From Nocardioides acrostichi (GTDB lineage Bacteria; Actinomycetota; Actinomycetes; Propionibacteriales; Nocardioidaceae): 64,000 nt of DNA. Position 1 is the first letter of the stretch, and the number at the start of each line of letters is the position of its first letter. The notes below the pieces were generated by a model. That model was not told where the DNA came from, did not search any database, and saw only the letters and a program-made list of their open reading frames with translations. Below are positions 1 through 9,564 of this stretch, piece after piece. The translations under genes were made by a program, and so were the position numbers. The DNA lies in the NCBI RefSeq assembly GCF_015319165.1, contig NZ_JADIVZ010000008.1, positions 62,001-126,000 of the forward strand. The letters run 5' to 3'.

Positions 1-189
1 GGCTCCGCGCCTGGCCATCAGCATCCGGCGCCGCACCTGGAACGCGCGGCGCGGACCATCGGCGCAGATGGGCGCGGTGGCGATCGGCCACGGGCGCAGG
101 TCGAGGCTCATCAGGTGAACCTCGAGGTCGTGCAGCACCGTGGGGTCGACCAGCACGGTCGCCACGTTCTCGTGCGGCACTCGCTCCAT
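1..189 (-). CDS. Hypothetical protein, N-terminal fragment
   Basis: Minus-strand reading frame that begins at an ATG at 189 and runs off the left edge without a stop, so only the first 63 residues are visible. They contain mixed hydrophobic and charged residues with no signal peptide or motif that I recognise; the visible part ends in an Arg-rich stretch. A CAGCGT hexamer lies 6 nt upstream of the ATG, the same geometry as other likely leaderless starts here. It is divergent from the phosphopantetheinyl transferase gene with a 70-bp gap. No function is proposed. Confidence 0.5.
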   Translation of the reverse strand, partial: MERVPHENVATVLVDPTVLHDLEVHLMSLDLRPWPIATAPICADGPRRAFQVRRRMLMARRGA

Positions 190-259
190 GGCGTGAACGC
201 TGCTCCGCCGACGCACCCGCGTCAACCCCTCCTCCACCGGCGGGTGAGAGGCTGGCACG

Positions 260-712
260 GTGCTCGTCGAAGTCACTGCTCTCTTCGCGGACGACGACCA
301 CGACGACCACCACGCCCTGCGCGCCCTCGCCCAGGCGCACCTCGGTCACCCGACACGACTGTGCCCGCACTGCGCGTCGACCGCCCACGGCCGCCCGCGC
401 AGCCGCACGCGCGGTGAGCGGCTCTCGATCTCCTACGCCCGCGGGCTGGTGGTCACCGCTCGAGCCACCGCGCGGGTCGGCGTCGACGTGGAGCACACCG
501 GCCAGGCAGTGCCCGACGGCTTGGCCGACCTCACGCACTGGACCCGCTCCGAGGCCGTGCTCAAGGCCACCGGCACCGGTCTGCGGCGCGATCCTGCCGG
601 GGTCCGAGCCGACGAGGCGCACACGCTGCCGCTCCCCTTGCCCGACGGCTGGGTCGGCAGCGTCGCGGTCCTCGATGCCACGGAGATCGACCTCGCGTGG
701 CTCGTGCGGTGA
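260..712 (+). CDS. Compact 4'-phosphopantetheinyl transferase superfamily protein
   Basis: Expected to transfer the phosphopantetheine arm of CoA to a carrier-protein serine. Visible family motifs are CPHC...HGRP near residues 36-46, LSISYARG (about 56-63), the Mg-binding VGVDVEH (about 73-79) and the helix WTRSEAVLKATGTGL (about 93-107), where the family has W-x-x-K/R-E-A-x-x-K. At 150 aa it is much shorter than Sfp-type enzymes (about 220-240 aa), and the N-terminal half-domain is reduced. The next genes encode a carrier-domain synthetase on the opposite strand, so this enzyme is the obvious candidate to prime it. The start is GTG; an upstream ATG in another frame was rejected because the motifs are in this frame. 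Confidence 0.8.
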   Translation: MLVEVTALFADDDHDDHHALRALAQAHLGHPTRLCPHCASTAHGRPRSRTRGERLSISYARGLVVTARATARVGVDVEHTGQAVPDGLADLTHWTRSEAVLKATGTGLRRDPAGVRADEAHTLPLPLPDGWVGSVAVLDATEIDLAWLVR

Positions 713-745
713 GCCACGCTCCCTCCCGGGCCCGACGCCTCACGA

Positions 746-2059
746 TCAGGGCAGCGGCGGGACGGCCCTCTCGTAGAGCCACGGCGCCAGCAGCGAGGTG
801 GCGTCGAGCCGCGTGAGCGACGAGGCATGGGCGAGGAAGTCCTCGGTGGTGACCGAGCGCCCCGAGAAGGTGGCGACCCACGAACGCAGCAGCTCGAAGA
901 ACGCCTCGTCGCCCGCGGCGACCCGCAGCGTGTGCAGGGTCAGCGCGCCACGCTTGTAGACCCGGTCGTCGAACATGTCGGCCGGGCCAGGGTCGGCGAG
1001 CAGCAGATCCTGCTTCTTCTCCACCAGCCGCGCGTGGTGAGAGGCGGCGTGCTCGGCTGCGGGGCGGCGTCCGGAACGCTCCGACCACAACCACTCGGAG
1101 TAGCAGGCAAAGCCCTCGTGCAGCCAGATGTCGCGCCACCAGCGCAGCGTGACGGCGTTGCCGAACCACTGGTGCGACAGCTCATGGGCGATGAGCCGTT
1201 CCTGCTCCCAGTCGTCGCCCACGAGGTTGCGGCCGAAGGTCGACAACGCCTGGGACTCCAACGGGATCTCCAGGTCGTCGCCGGTGACGACCACGGTGTA
1301 GCCGGCGAACGGGTAGGGCCCGAACAGGCTCTCGTAGGCGTCGACCATCTCGTGCTGGCGTCCGAAGCCGGCGCGGTGCTGGGCGTCCGGCAGGTCGGCG
1401 GGTGCGGCGATGCGCAGCGGCAGCCCTGAGGCCGGCCGCCCGACCTCGCGGTCGACGTACCGTCCGATCTGCACGGTGGCCAGGTAGGTGGCCATCGGCT
1501 CGGCCTGCTCGAAGACCCACGTCTCGGTGGAGCCGCCGCGCTTGTGCTTGGTCTGCTTGCCGTTGGAGACCACGGTGTAGCCGGCGGTGCAGGTGATCTC
1601 GAGCCGGTAGGAGGCCTTGTCGTCGGGCCGGTCGTTGCACGGGAACCAGGTGGGTGCGCCGTGCGGCTGGGCGGCGACGATGACACCGTCGGTCAGCTCC
1701 TCCCAGCCGGCGTCGCCGAGGTGGCGGGCGATGAGCGGCCTGGGCTGGCCGGAGTAGCGCACGTCGAGAGTGAGCTCGGTGCCGGAGGCGACTTCCTCGG
1801 CGAGGTCGATCACGAGCCGGTGCAGCCGGCTGCCGAACCTGCGCAGCTTGGCGCCCTTGAGGCGCACCTTCTCGGCCTTGAGGTGGGAGAGGTCGAGCAC
1901 GAGCCGGCGGGTGGGCTCGAGCACCTCGACCGACAACGAGGCATCGCCGTCGAGGCGATTGCCCTCCACCGCGTAGTGCAGCGTGAGGTCGTAGTGCCGG
2001 ACGGCGTAGCAGGGGTCGCCGTGCGAGGGCAGGTAGTCGTCGGCGGTGGGCAGGTTCAC
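746..2059 (-). CDS. M1 family zinc metallopeptidase (aminopeptidase)
   Basis: Predicted to remove N-terminal residues from peptides. The zinc site is complete: HELSH followed by 18 residues and then the Glu of LHEGF, the HExxH-x18-E signature of M1 gluzincins. The substrate-recognition segment before it is degenerate relative to GAMEN. About 437 aa, a short M1 lacking the large C-terminal helical domain of PepN. I chose the GTG at 2059, because it makes a 4-nt GTGA overlap with the stop of the upstream synthetase gene; a longer frame reaches 2104. Translational coupling to the synthetase implies co-expression, perhaps for processing or salvage of peptide product. Not PepN proper; substrate unknown. 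Confidence 0.86.
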   Translation of the reverse strand: MNLPTADDYLPSHGDPCYAVRHYDLTLHYAVEGNRLDGDASLSVEVLEPTRRLVLDLSHLKAEKVRLKGAKLRRFGSRLHRLVIDLAEEVASGTELTLDVRYSGQPRPLIARHLGDAGWEELTDGVIVAAQPHGAPTWFPCNDRPDDKASYRLEITCTAGYTVVSNGKQTKHKRGGSTETWVFEQAEPMATYLATVQIGRYVDREVGRPASGLPLRIAAPADLPDAQHRAGFGRQHEMVDAYESLFGPYPFAGYTVVVTGDDLEIPLESQALSTFGRNLVGDDWEQERLIAHELSHQWFGNAVTLRWWRDIWLHEGFACYSEWLWSERSGRRPAAEHAASHHARLVEKKQDLLLADPGPADMFDDRVYKRGALTLHTLRVAAGDEAFFELLRSWVATFSGRSVTTEDFLAHASSLTRLDATSLLAPWLYERAVPPLP

Positions 2060-5000
2060 TGGTGGTACCCAACCGTCCAGGGACCGATCGGGTTGCCGAT
2101 CCACACGGTCTTGTCGGGCACCGACTCACCCCTCATCACCAACGACACCGGGCCGACCGTAGCGTGCCGGCCGATGCTGGCCGCGGGCAGCACCACGGAG
2201 TTCGGGCCGAGCGTGCCGCCGCGGCGGATGCGCACCCGGTCACACGCCAGCACGCGGTCGTGGAAGAGGTGGGTCTGCACCACGGTGCCGGCGTTCACGA
2301 CGGCGCCGTCGCCCAGCTCGATCAGGTCGGTCTCGGGCAGCCAGTAGCTCTCGCACCACACGCCGCGACCGATCCTGGCGCCCATCGCGCGCAGCCACGC
2401 CACGAGCGCCGGCGAGCCGGCCGCGGCGTGGGCGAACCAGGGCGCGGCGAGCACCTCGACGAAGGTGTCGGCCAGCTCGTTGCGCCACACGAACGAGCTC
2501 CACAGCGGGTGCGAGCCCACCCGGTGCCGGCCGACCAGCAGCCATTTCGCCGCCACCGCGAGCGCGGCAGCGACCACTCCGGCCGCCACCAGGAGCAGCC
2601 CGAGCAGCACCACGGCGAGCACCGCCCCGGCGACCGGGCCGGCGGCGTCGCGGGCGTCGTCCCAGGCTTGGAGCGCGAGCAGACCCACCAGCACGTGCAG
2701 CAGCACGCCGAAAGTGACCGGCACGGAGCGCGCCGCCTCCCAGCACGCCCGCGCCACCCGAAGTCGTGGTGGCGGCGCGAAGGTGCGGGAGTCGTCACCG
2801 GCCTCGCTCGTACGCCGCAGTGCCGAGGGCGGGCTGCCCAGCCACGAGTCCCCCTTGCGCGCGGTCTTGCGGTTGGGTGCCGCCGAGAGGACGGCGACCA
2901 GCGCCCGCTTGGGCACCTTGCGGCCCGGCGCGGCCATACCGGAGTTGCCCACGAAGGAACGCTTGCCGATCTTCACGTGCTCGGCGCGCAGCCAGCCGCC
3001 GCCCAGCTCGTACCCGCCGATGAGGGTGTCGTCGGCGAGGAAAGCCTGGTCTGCCACGCGGGTGAGCGTCGGGATCATGAGCACGGTCGACGCCTCGACG
3101 TCGTCGCCGACGCGGGCACCCAGCGCCCGCAGCCACAGCGGGGTCAGCGTCGAGGAGTACAGCGGGAACAGCCAGGTGCGGGCTTCGTCGAGCACCCGCA
3201 CGGTGGTCCACGTCGCGAGCGCCGGGGCGCTGCGCACGGCGTGCACGCCGGGCTCGACCGCGAGACCGGCCAGCCGCACCACTCCCAGCACGAGGAGCGC
3301 CAGCACCACCCAGCCGACCAGGGTCGCGGGCACCAGCCACGGCCACAGCGCCACGAGCGTCGAGCGAGCACCCGTCGTGTCGCCGAGGTCGGCGAGCGCG
3401 AGCGCCGTCGCGACTCCGAGGAGGACGGCGACCGCGGGCAGCACGGAGACGACCACGGCCGCCAGGGCGTAGCCGAGCGACCACAGCCGCCCGCCCGTGG
3501 GCCGCTCGGCCCACGGACCGCGCGCCCCCTTGCTGATGCGCCGGGCCGGTGCACCCGACCAGAACTCGCCCTCGGGCACCTCGCCGAACACCGCCGAGCC
3601 CGGCGCGACCTCGCTGTCGTCGCCGAGCACCGCGCCGGGGCACAGCGTCGAACGGGTGCCGACGCGGGCGCGCCTGCCGACCCGCACCTCGCCGAGGTGC
3701 AGCACGTCGCCGTCGATCCAGTGGCCGGTGAGGTCGACCTCCGGCTCGATCGCGCAACCGCGACCCAGCCGCAGGTGGCCGGTGACCGGCGGTAGCGAGT
3801 GCAGGTCGACGTCTCGGGAGACCCGGGCCCCGAGCAGCCGGGCGTACCAGGTCATCAGGGCGGCGCCGGAGAGGTTGGTGGCTCCGAGTTGCTCGACCGA
3901 CCGCTCGGCCAGCCACACCCGCAGGTGCACCTTGCCTCCGCGGGGATAGCGCCCGACCTCGACACCACGCAGCACGAACCGGGCCAGAGCGGCGGCGAGC
4001 AGCATCCGTCCCGGCGGGCTGAGGAACACCAGCGCGGCGACCGCCAGCACCCACCACGGCGTGGTCGGCACCCACGGCACGACCCCGTGAGCGAGGTTGG
4101 CGCCGACTGCGAGCCAGGTGAGACGACCGGGCGCGGCGAGCATCCGCACACCCACCAGGGCGGCCACCTGGCCGGCCTGGGTCTTGAGCGGGGTCGGGCG
4201 GATCTCCCGGTCGAGCACGTTGTCGGCCCCCGCGGCCAGTGAGTCGACGTAGGCCGCCATCGCGCCGAGCCGGGAGTGGTCGTAGACATCGCCGACCGCC
4301 AGGTCGGGGTGCGTGCGGCGAAGCCGGGTCACCAGCTGGGCGGCGCCCAGACTGCCACCGCCGAGATCGAAGAAGTCGTCGTCGAGCGCCTCCGGCGCGG
4401 TGCCGAGCACCTGCTGCCACAGCTCGGCGATCATCGCCGCCGTGCCCGCGAGTCCGGACGCCGCCGGGTCGGTCCGCTCCAGCGGCCACGGCAGCGCCTC
4501 GCGATCGACCTTGCCCGAGGTGCGGGTCGCGATGTCGTCGACCACCGCCAGCCGAGGCACCAGGGCGGCCGGAAGGTCGGCACGCAGCCGCGCCAACGCG
4601 GCGGCCTGATCGAAGGCCTCGGTGGTGGTCACGTAGCCGACCAGCAACGAGGTGCCGGCCTCCGTGCGCCGTACCGCGGCGGCCGCGCCCACCACTCCGG
4701 TGAGCCCGAGCAGGGCCGAGTCGATCTCGCCGAGCTCGATGCGTCGTCCGCCGACCTTCACCTGGTCGTCGGCACGACCGCTGAACAGCAGGCCGACGGA
4801 GTCGTTCTCGACGAGGTCGCCGGAGCGGTAGGCGCGCTCCCAGCCGAGACTCGGCATCGGCGCGTACTTCTCGGCGTCCTTCTCGGGGTCGAGGTAGCGG
4901 GCCAGGCCGACGCCGCCGATGATCAGCTCGCCCGTCTCGCCTTCGGGCACCGGTTGCCCGTCGGCGTCGACGACGGCGAGATCCCAGCCGTCGAGCGGCA

Positions 5001-5982
5001 GCCCGATGCGCACCGGCCCCTCGACGTCGAGCTGCGCGGCGCAGGCCACCACGGTGGCCTCGGTGGGGCCGTAGGTGTTCCACACCTCACGGCCCTCACG
5101 ACACAGCCGCGGCGCGAGGCCGGGCGGCACCGCCTCCCCGCCGAGGATGAGCATGCGCACCCGCTCCAGCGCCTCGTCGGGCCAGAGACTCACCAGGGTC
5201 GGCACGGTCGAGACGATGGTGACGCCGTTGGCCACCAGCCACGGGCCGACGTCCATGCCGCTCTTGACCAGCGCGCGCGGCGCGGGCACGAGGGTGGCGC
5301 CGTGGCGCCAGGCCAGCCACATCTCCTCGCACGAGGCGTCGAAGGCCACCGAGAGGCCCGCCATCACGCGGTCGTGCGGACCGATCGGGTCGTGGGTCAA
5401 GAACAGCCGCGACTCGGCGTCGACGAACGCCGCGGCGTTGCGGTGGGTGACGGCCACGCCCTTGGGCTTGCCGGTGGAGCCGGAGGTGAAGATGATCCAC
5501 GCGTCGTCACCCGGGCCGGGCTCCTCGCGCTCCCGCGGCGCCCGCAGCGCGCCGTCCGGGCCGGGACGGACGTCGAGCGCCAGGCCCGCGCCCACGACCG
5601 CGGCGACCTCGGCCTCGCCGAACACCACGCGCGCCCGCTCGTCGGGGTCGTCGGCGTCGACCGGCACATAGGCCGCACCGGCGTGCAGCACCCCGAGGAT
5701 GGCGACGTAGAGCTCGGTCGTGCCCGACGGCGCCCGCACGCCGACCCGATCGCCCCGGCCCACCCCCAGCCGGGCCAGCTCGTCGGCGACGTCCTCCGCC
5801 GCCTCGGCCAGCTCGGCGTAGGTCAGCTGCTCGGTGCCGCTGTCGAGCGCCGTGGCGTCGGGGTGCGTGGCGACCGAGACGCGGAAGGCGTCGAGGAGAG
5901 TGCGCGGCGCGGGAGCGTGCTCGCCGCGCATGAGGGTGGGCAACGGAGTCGCGGACGGGCTCACGGGGTCATCGTGGTGCAT
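2056..5982 (-). CDS. Pls/PosA-type non-ribosomal peptide synthetase (A-T-membrane-beta-helix)
   Basis: 1308-aa single-module synthetase. The adenylation domain (about 25-500) has A3 FTSGSTGKPKG (165-175), FDAS with Asp215 as the alpha-amino anchor, A5 NTYGPTE (302-308), A7 RSGD (386-389) and A10 Lys491. The thiolation domain has its phosphopantetheine serine at about 544 in DLGGGSL. There is no condensation or thioesterase domain. Instead, hydrophobic membrane segments (from about 610) alternate with hexapeptide-repeat beta-helix-like blocks, as in epsilon-poly-lysine synthetase, where C-terminal tandem domains elongate the chain. The product here is unknown: homopoly-amino acid or aminoacyl transfer are both possible. 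The phosphopantetheinyl transferase at 260 could prime it, and the M1 peptidase is coupled downstream. Confidence 0.88.
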   Translation of the reverse strand: MHHDDPVSPSATPLPTLMRGEHAPAPRTLLDAFRVSVATHPDATALDSGTEQLTYAELAEAAEDVADELARLGVGRGDRVGVRAPSGTTELYVAILGVLHAGAAYVPVDADDPDERARVVFGEAEVAAVVGAGLALDVRPGPDGALRAPREREEPGPGDDAWIIFTSGSTGKPKGVAVTHRNAAAFVDAESRLFLTHDPIGPHDRVMAGLSVAFDASCEEMWLAWRHGATLVPAPRALVKSGMDVGPWLVANGVTIVSTVPTLVSLWPDEALERVRMLILGGEAVPPGLAPRLCREGREVWNTYGPTEATVVACAAQLDVEGPVRIGLPLDGWDLAVVDADGQPVPEGETGELIIGGVGLARYLDPEKDAEKYAPMPSLGWERAYRSGDLVENDSVGLLFSGRADDQVKVGGRRIELGEIDSALLGLTGVVGAAAAVRRTEAGTSLLVGYVTTTEAFDQAAALARLRADLPAALVPRLAVVDDIATRTSGKVDREALPWPLERTDPAASGLAGTAAMIAELWQQVLGTAPEALDDDFFDLGGGSLGAAQLVTRLRRTHPDLAVGDVYDHSRLGAMAAYVDSLAAGADNVLDREIRPTPLKTQAGQVAALVGVRMLAAPGRLTWLAVGANLAHGVVPWVPTTPWWVLAVAALVFLSPPGRMLLAAALARFVLRGVEVGRYPRGGKVHLRVWLAERSVEQLGATNLSGAALMTWYARLLGARVSRDVDLHSLPPVTGHLRLGRGCAIEPEVDLTGHWIDGDVLHLGEVRVGRRARVGTRSTLCPGAVLGDDSEVAPGSAVFGEVPEGEFWSGAPARRISKGARGPWAERPTGGRLWSLGYALAAVVVSVLPAVAVLLGVATALALADLGDTTGARSTLVALWPWLVPATLVGWVVLALLVLGVVRLAGLAVEPGVHAVRSAPALATWTTVRVLDEARTWLFPLYSSTLTPLWLRALGARVGDDVEASTVLMIPTLTRVADQAFLADDTLIGGYELGGGWLRAEHVKIGKRSFVGNSGMAAPGRKVPKRALVAVLSAAPNRKTARKGDSWLGSPPSALRRTSEAGDDSRTFAPPPRLRVARACWEAARSVPVTFGVLLHVLVGLLALQAWDDARDAAGPVAGAVLAVVLLGLLLVAAGVVAAALAVAAKWLLVGRHRVGSHPLWSSFVWRNELADTFVEVLAAPWFAHAAAGSPALVAWLRAMGARIGRGVWCESYWLPETDLIELGDGAVVNAGTVVQTHLFHDRVLACDRVRIRRGGTLGPNSVVLPAASIGRHATVGPVSLVMRGESVPDKTVWIGNPIGPWTVGYHQ

Positions 5983-6027
5983 CCAGGTGAACGGACGGTG
6001 CCGTCGGGTCGCCGTCCGGACCGAGAC

Positions 6028-9000
6028 TCAGCGGCGGGCGGAGAGCTGCCAGACCGGCGACACGGTGATCGTGTAGGTCGCGTCGGTCGTGCTCGCACCG
6101 ATCACCGTGCCGCCCCACCCCAGCCGGCTCGTGGGGCCGCCGCCGAAGCGGGAGGTGTCCCACTGGTCGTCGGTGGAGAAGAACCCGACCCCACTGAGCG
6201 TCTCGGGGTCGTCGTCCGAGGGCGCTGACACGGTCACGATGCGATCCTCCGCCTGACCCGGGACGACGTACGGCGCACTGCCCGTGCCCTGCTCGTGCCC
6301 CGTGACGGAGTCCTCGGAGGTGGTGGACGTCGCCACCGTGGCCCCCGGCACGACGTGCACGCCCACCTTCAGGTCCGCCGCCCCCGAGCGGGTGCGATCG
6401 GCCCCCACGGTGAGCACCCGGGCGGCGAAGGTCGTGTCGTGGCCGGGGTCGGAGTCGACCTGGACCGACCAGTCGTTGATCGGGCAGAACGACCAGTCGT
6501 AGGAGTCGCGGTCGTGGCCGCTGCCGCCCCGACTGCCGGAGAAGGAGTCCCAGGTCAGTGGCAGGGCGCCACCGAGCTGGGAGTCCTCCGCACTCAGGGT
6601 CGCGTCGGTGGAGCCCTTCATCTCGCCCGCCTCGACCACGGTCCAGTCCCGGTCGAAGCTCGTCACGTCGGGGAAGTCCGAGCCGCAGGGCTGGGGCCAG
6701 GTCGACGTCTCGGTGGCGGAGGTCTCCCAGGCCAGGTCGAGATCGACGGCGACCTCGGCGCACTGCGGGAGCGCGGCCTCCCAGTCGCCTCGCCGGTAGT
6801 CGCCCTCACCGGAGCCCAGCGCCACGCGGCGCGCCGCGAGCATGCCGCGGAGGGCGGTGATGCCGCCGTCGCCCGGGGCGCAGGAGGCAATGGCCTGGTC
6901 GAGGCCGAGTCGTGCCAGGTGGTCGATCATCGTGGGCACCTGGTCGAGCAGCGCCGGTAGGGGGACGGCGTCGGCCGCCGGGCTCTGCTCGGCCTGCTGA
7001 GCCCAGTCGGAGATCGTCTGGGTCGCGCTCACCACGGCGATCGGGTCGCCGCCCAGCGCATCGTCGTAGGCCGGGATCGCCACCTCGTTCCACCGGGCCA
7101 GCAGCATGCCGAGGCGATCGGCGCGGTCCTGGTCGGGATCGAGCGGGGGCGTGCCGGCCAGTGCCGAGGCCCGTGCGGACAACGCGCCGGGGGCCGCGGC
7201 GGCCTCGGCCTGCAGGTCGCTGAGGGCGGGCCAGTCCTCATGCAGGGCGGCCAGCTGACCGGGATCGGCCACAGCGACGCCGAAGACCCCGAGATGCGAG
7301 GTGAGCACGCTGATCTCGTCGGTGCTCCAGCCGCCGCCCGGGTTCTCGACGACGGGCAGCAGGTGCAGATTGCTGCCGTCCGCGCCAGCGCCGAACACGA
7401 CCACGGAGTCGGTGGGCTCGTCGAGGGTGAAGGTGACCCTCAGCCGGCGCTGGGCCAGCAGGTCGCTGGGCTCGAGGTCGACGGCGCCGAGCACGGTGAA
7501 CGGCAGCGGGTGATCGGCGTCGGTCTCACTCACCCGTGCCGGGGTGAGACTCACCTGCTGGTCCTCGAGGAAGGCACCCGCAGGCACGCGGACGGTGGCG
7601 TGCACCCCCGCACCCGCCTGAGCGCTCAGCACCCGGTCGCTGGCGTAGGGCACCCACTGCTGCACGGTCGGCGGGTCGAGTCCGACCGCAACGCTCGCCG
7701 GTGCCGGAGTGTGCGGGAAGGCGGGATCGGCCCCCTCGGCGGGCGTCAGGGGTCGGGTGAGATCGACGAAGGAGACCTGACGACTCAGACAGTTGTCGGA
7801 CTCGTCGCTCTCCTCGAACGGCCAGTACGGCGTGGACCGCGCCGCGTCGGCGGCGGAGGTGACTGCGTCGGCGCACACGACCAGGTAACGCGGGTCGGCC
7901 GGAACCTGGCCCGGCCAGTCCAGTGCGAAGCTCAGACGCGCGGGGTCGTCTTGGGTCCAGTCGCGGGACTGCCACACGGCGGCCCCGTCGCTCCATTGCG
8001 GGGTATCGGTGATCTCGGCGGTGACGGCGAGCGGATCACCGGAGGTGATGGGTACACCCCCGAGGGATCCGAGGTCCGCCACGTCGACCCCGACGTGCAG
8101 CGAAGAGCGCAGGTCGCCGGCGATGGCGAAGGCACCGGTCGTCAGATCCTCGAGCGTGAAGTCGGGTTCCTGGCCTTCGCTGTAGGTCGGATGCAGGCGC
8201 AGACTCGTCGTCGCGCTGGTCAGCACCCTTCCGTCCGGGGCGAGGAGCACGATCCGCAGCCCGGCTGCCCGGCGTTGCGGCTGGGAGTACGACGCCAGCG
8301 CGAGGTCGACGGGGAGCTCGGCCTCGTCGCTCGGCCCCAACGACGGGACGACGAGTCGACGCTGGTCCGGCGCGCTCCATCCCGAAGCCGGGTCGAGCTC
8401 GTCGGTCGCGGACACGATCTGGAGCGACGTGGCGGGACTCGCGACCTGGGTCTCGTTGCGCAGCGTGATCGTCAGCGGCAGCGTGCCACCCGCACCGTCG
8501 ACGTCGACGACCCCCGGCAGTCCGAGCCCCACCGAGACGTCGGGCCAGCCCGGCGTGATGGTGATCGGCTGCGAGAAGCAGTTGTCGGATTCGTCGGCCT
8601 CCTCGACCGCTCGGTCGTCATCGGCGCACGCGATGACGAAGAGATCGCCTGCGGTGTCGGGCAGGTCGGCGTAGGTCGATCCGCGCTGGCTGGCACCGCC
8701 TTCGAGCTGGCCGACCTGCACGAGGCCGAGCACCACATCGCCTGCGTCGGGGGCGTCGTCGGCGGAGAGGTAGACGCGGGTGAGGCTGGCCGCAGCCGGG
8801 ACCGAAGCGGAGTTCGCGGTGGTGACCTGCACCAGTTGTCGCGACCCGGCGGCCACCACGGGGCCGCTCCCCCGGTAGTCCGGGCTGCTCACGGTGAGCG
8901 CGGTGACGCCGAGGTCGGGCCGTGCCGGCTCACGGACCACGAGGGAGATCGCACGGCAGTTGTCGTCCTCATCGGTCTCCCGCACCGCGTGCCTGGCATC

Positions 9001-9390
9001 GGCGCAGGCGAGCAGGTGGAAGCTGCCTGGCGTCCTCGGCGCCTCGACAGCCACCGACACCCGCTTCCCGGCACCCCTCGTCAGTCGCGGCACCGCCAGC
9101 CGGGCGAGTACGACGTCTCCGCGGCTCGGCCGGGCATCGCGTGAGAGCAGCAGGGAGGTCGTGGAGCGGCCCGCGGCCCCACGGCCCCGGTTCCTCGTCG
9201 TCGTGCTCACGTGCAGGCTGCTTCCCGCCTCCACGACGGAGGCCGACGGCACCACGCGCGTCACGACGAGGTCGGGTCGAGCCCCGGCCGCCGCTGCGGT
9301 CTCGAGAGGCACGCAAGCCAGGGCCGCGAGCGACGTCGACCCGAGCAGGACGGCGACCAGGAACCCGATCCGGGGAATGCGAAGCGCCAT
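6028..9390 (-). CDS. Large secreted multi-CARDB protein with unknown C-terminal half
   Basis: 1120 aa from the ATG at 9390, which opens a signal peptide (residues 1-36, hydrophobic core 8-26, AAAAGA end). Three CARDB-like beta-sandwich units follow. Each carries a Cys in (A/V)CAD and closes with an acidic ExDExDNC motif: Cys129/145, Cys255/271 and Cys506/534, probable disulfide pairs. Residues about 593-707 resemble a ZU5-like beta domain. Residues 711-1120 (helical, then beta-rich) match nothing I recognise. There is no sorting motif or C-terminal anchor, so it is probably released or loosely wall-bound. The open frame extends to 10074 but that part lies antisense to the monooxygenase and precedes the signal peptide, so it was excluded. 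Confidence 0.82.
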   Translation of the reverse strand: MALRIPRIGFLVAVLLGSTSLAALACVPLETAAAAGARPDLVVTRVVPSASVVEAGSSLHVSTTTRNRGRGAAGRSTTSLLLSRDARPSRGDVVLARLAVPRLTRGAGKRVSVAVEAPRTPGSFHLLACADARHAVRETDEDDNCRAISLVVREPARPDLGVTALTVSSPDYRGSGPVVAAGSRQLVQVTTANSASVPAAASLTRVYLSADDAPDAGDVVLGLVQVGQLEGGASQRGSTYADLPDTAGDLFVIACADDDRAVEEADESDNCFSQPITITPGWPDVSVGLGLPGVVDVDGAGGTLPLTITLRNETQVASPATSLQIVSATDELDPASGWSAPDQRRLVVPSLGPSDEAELPVDLALASYSQPQRRAAGLRIVLLAPDGRVLTSATTSLRLHPTYSEGQEPDFTLEDLTTGAFAIAGDLRSSLHVGVDVADLGSLGGVPITSGDPLAVTAEITDTPQWSDGAAVWQSRDWTQDDPARLSFALDWPGQVPADPRYLVVCADAVTSAADAARSTPYWPFEESDESDNCLSRQVSFVDLTRPLTPAEGADPAFPHTPAPASVAVGLDPPTVQQWVPYASDRVLSAQAGAGVHATVRVPAGAFLEDQQVSLTPARVSETDADHPLPFTVLGAVDLEPSDLLAQRRLRVTFTLDEPTDSVVVFGAGADGSNLHLLPVVENPGGGWSTDEISVLTSHLGVFGVAVADPGQLAALHEDWPALSDLQAEAAAAPGALSARASALAGTPPLDPDQDRADRLGMLLARWNEVAIPAYDDALGGDPIAVVSATQTISDWAQQAEQSPAADAVPLPALLDQVPTMIDHLARLGLDQAIASCAPGDGGITALRGMLAARRVALGSGEGDYRRGDWEAALPQCAEVAVDLDLAWETSATETSTWPQPCGSDFPDVTSFDRDWTVVEAGEMKGSTDATLSAEDSQLGGALPLTWDSFSGSRGGSGHDRDSYDWSFCPINDWSVQVDSDPGHDTTFAARVLTVGADRTRSGAADLKVGVHVVPGATVATSTTSEDSVTGHEQGTGSAPYVVPGQAEDRIVTVSAPSDDDPETLSGVGFFSTDDQWDTSRFGGGPTSRLGWGGTVIGASTTDATYTITVSPVWQLSARR

Positions 9391-9564
9391 GCGCCTGAGC
9401 CTGCACACCGCGAGGCGCCCTCGCATCGGGGTTCGACCCTGAACCTGGGAGGGCGAGGTGGATGGCCGCGGCGCGCCGCAGAGCGCGACGCGGACGCCTG
9501 GCTGGCCTTCATGCCGCTCCTCTCCCGCCCGCTCCGGCGGCACACCTATGACACAGTCCGAGGC

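Noticed and set aside
2062..3795. 577-codon plus-strand open frame antisense to the synthetase
   Set aside because: Composition is Arg/Gly/His/Pro-rich with no motif, and it follows from codon bias of the real gene on the other strand. Similar long shadows at 4276-6228, 31780-32640 and 746-1169 were dropped for the same reason.
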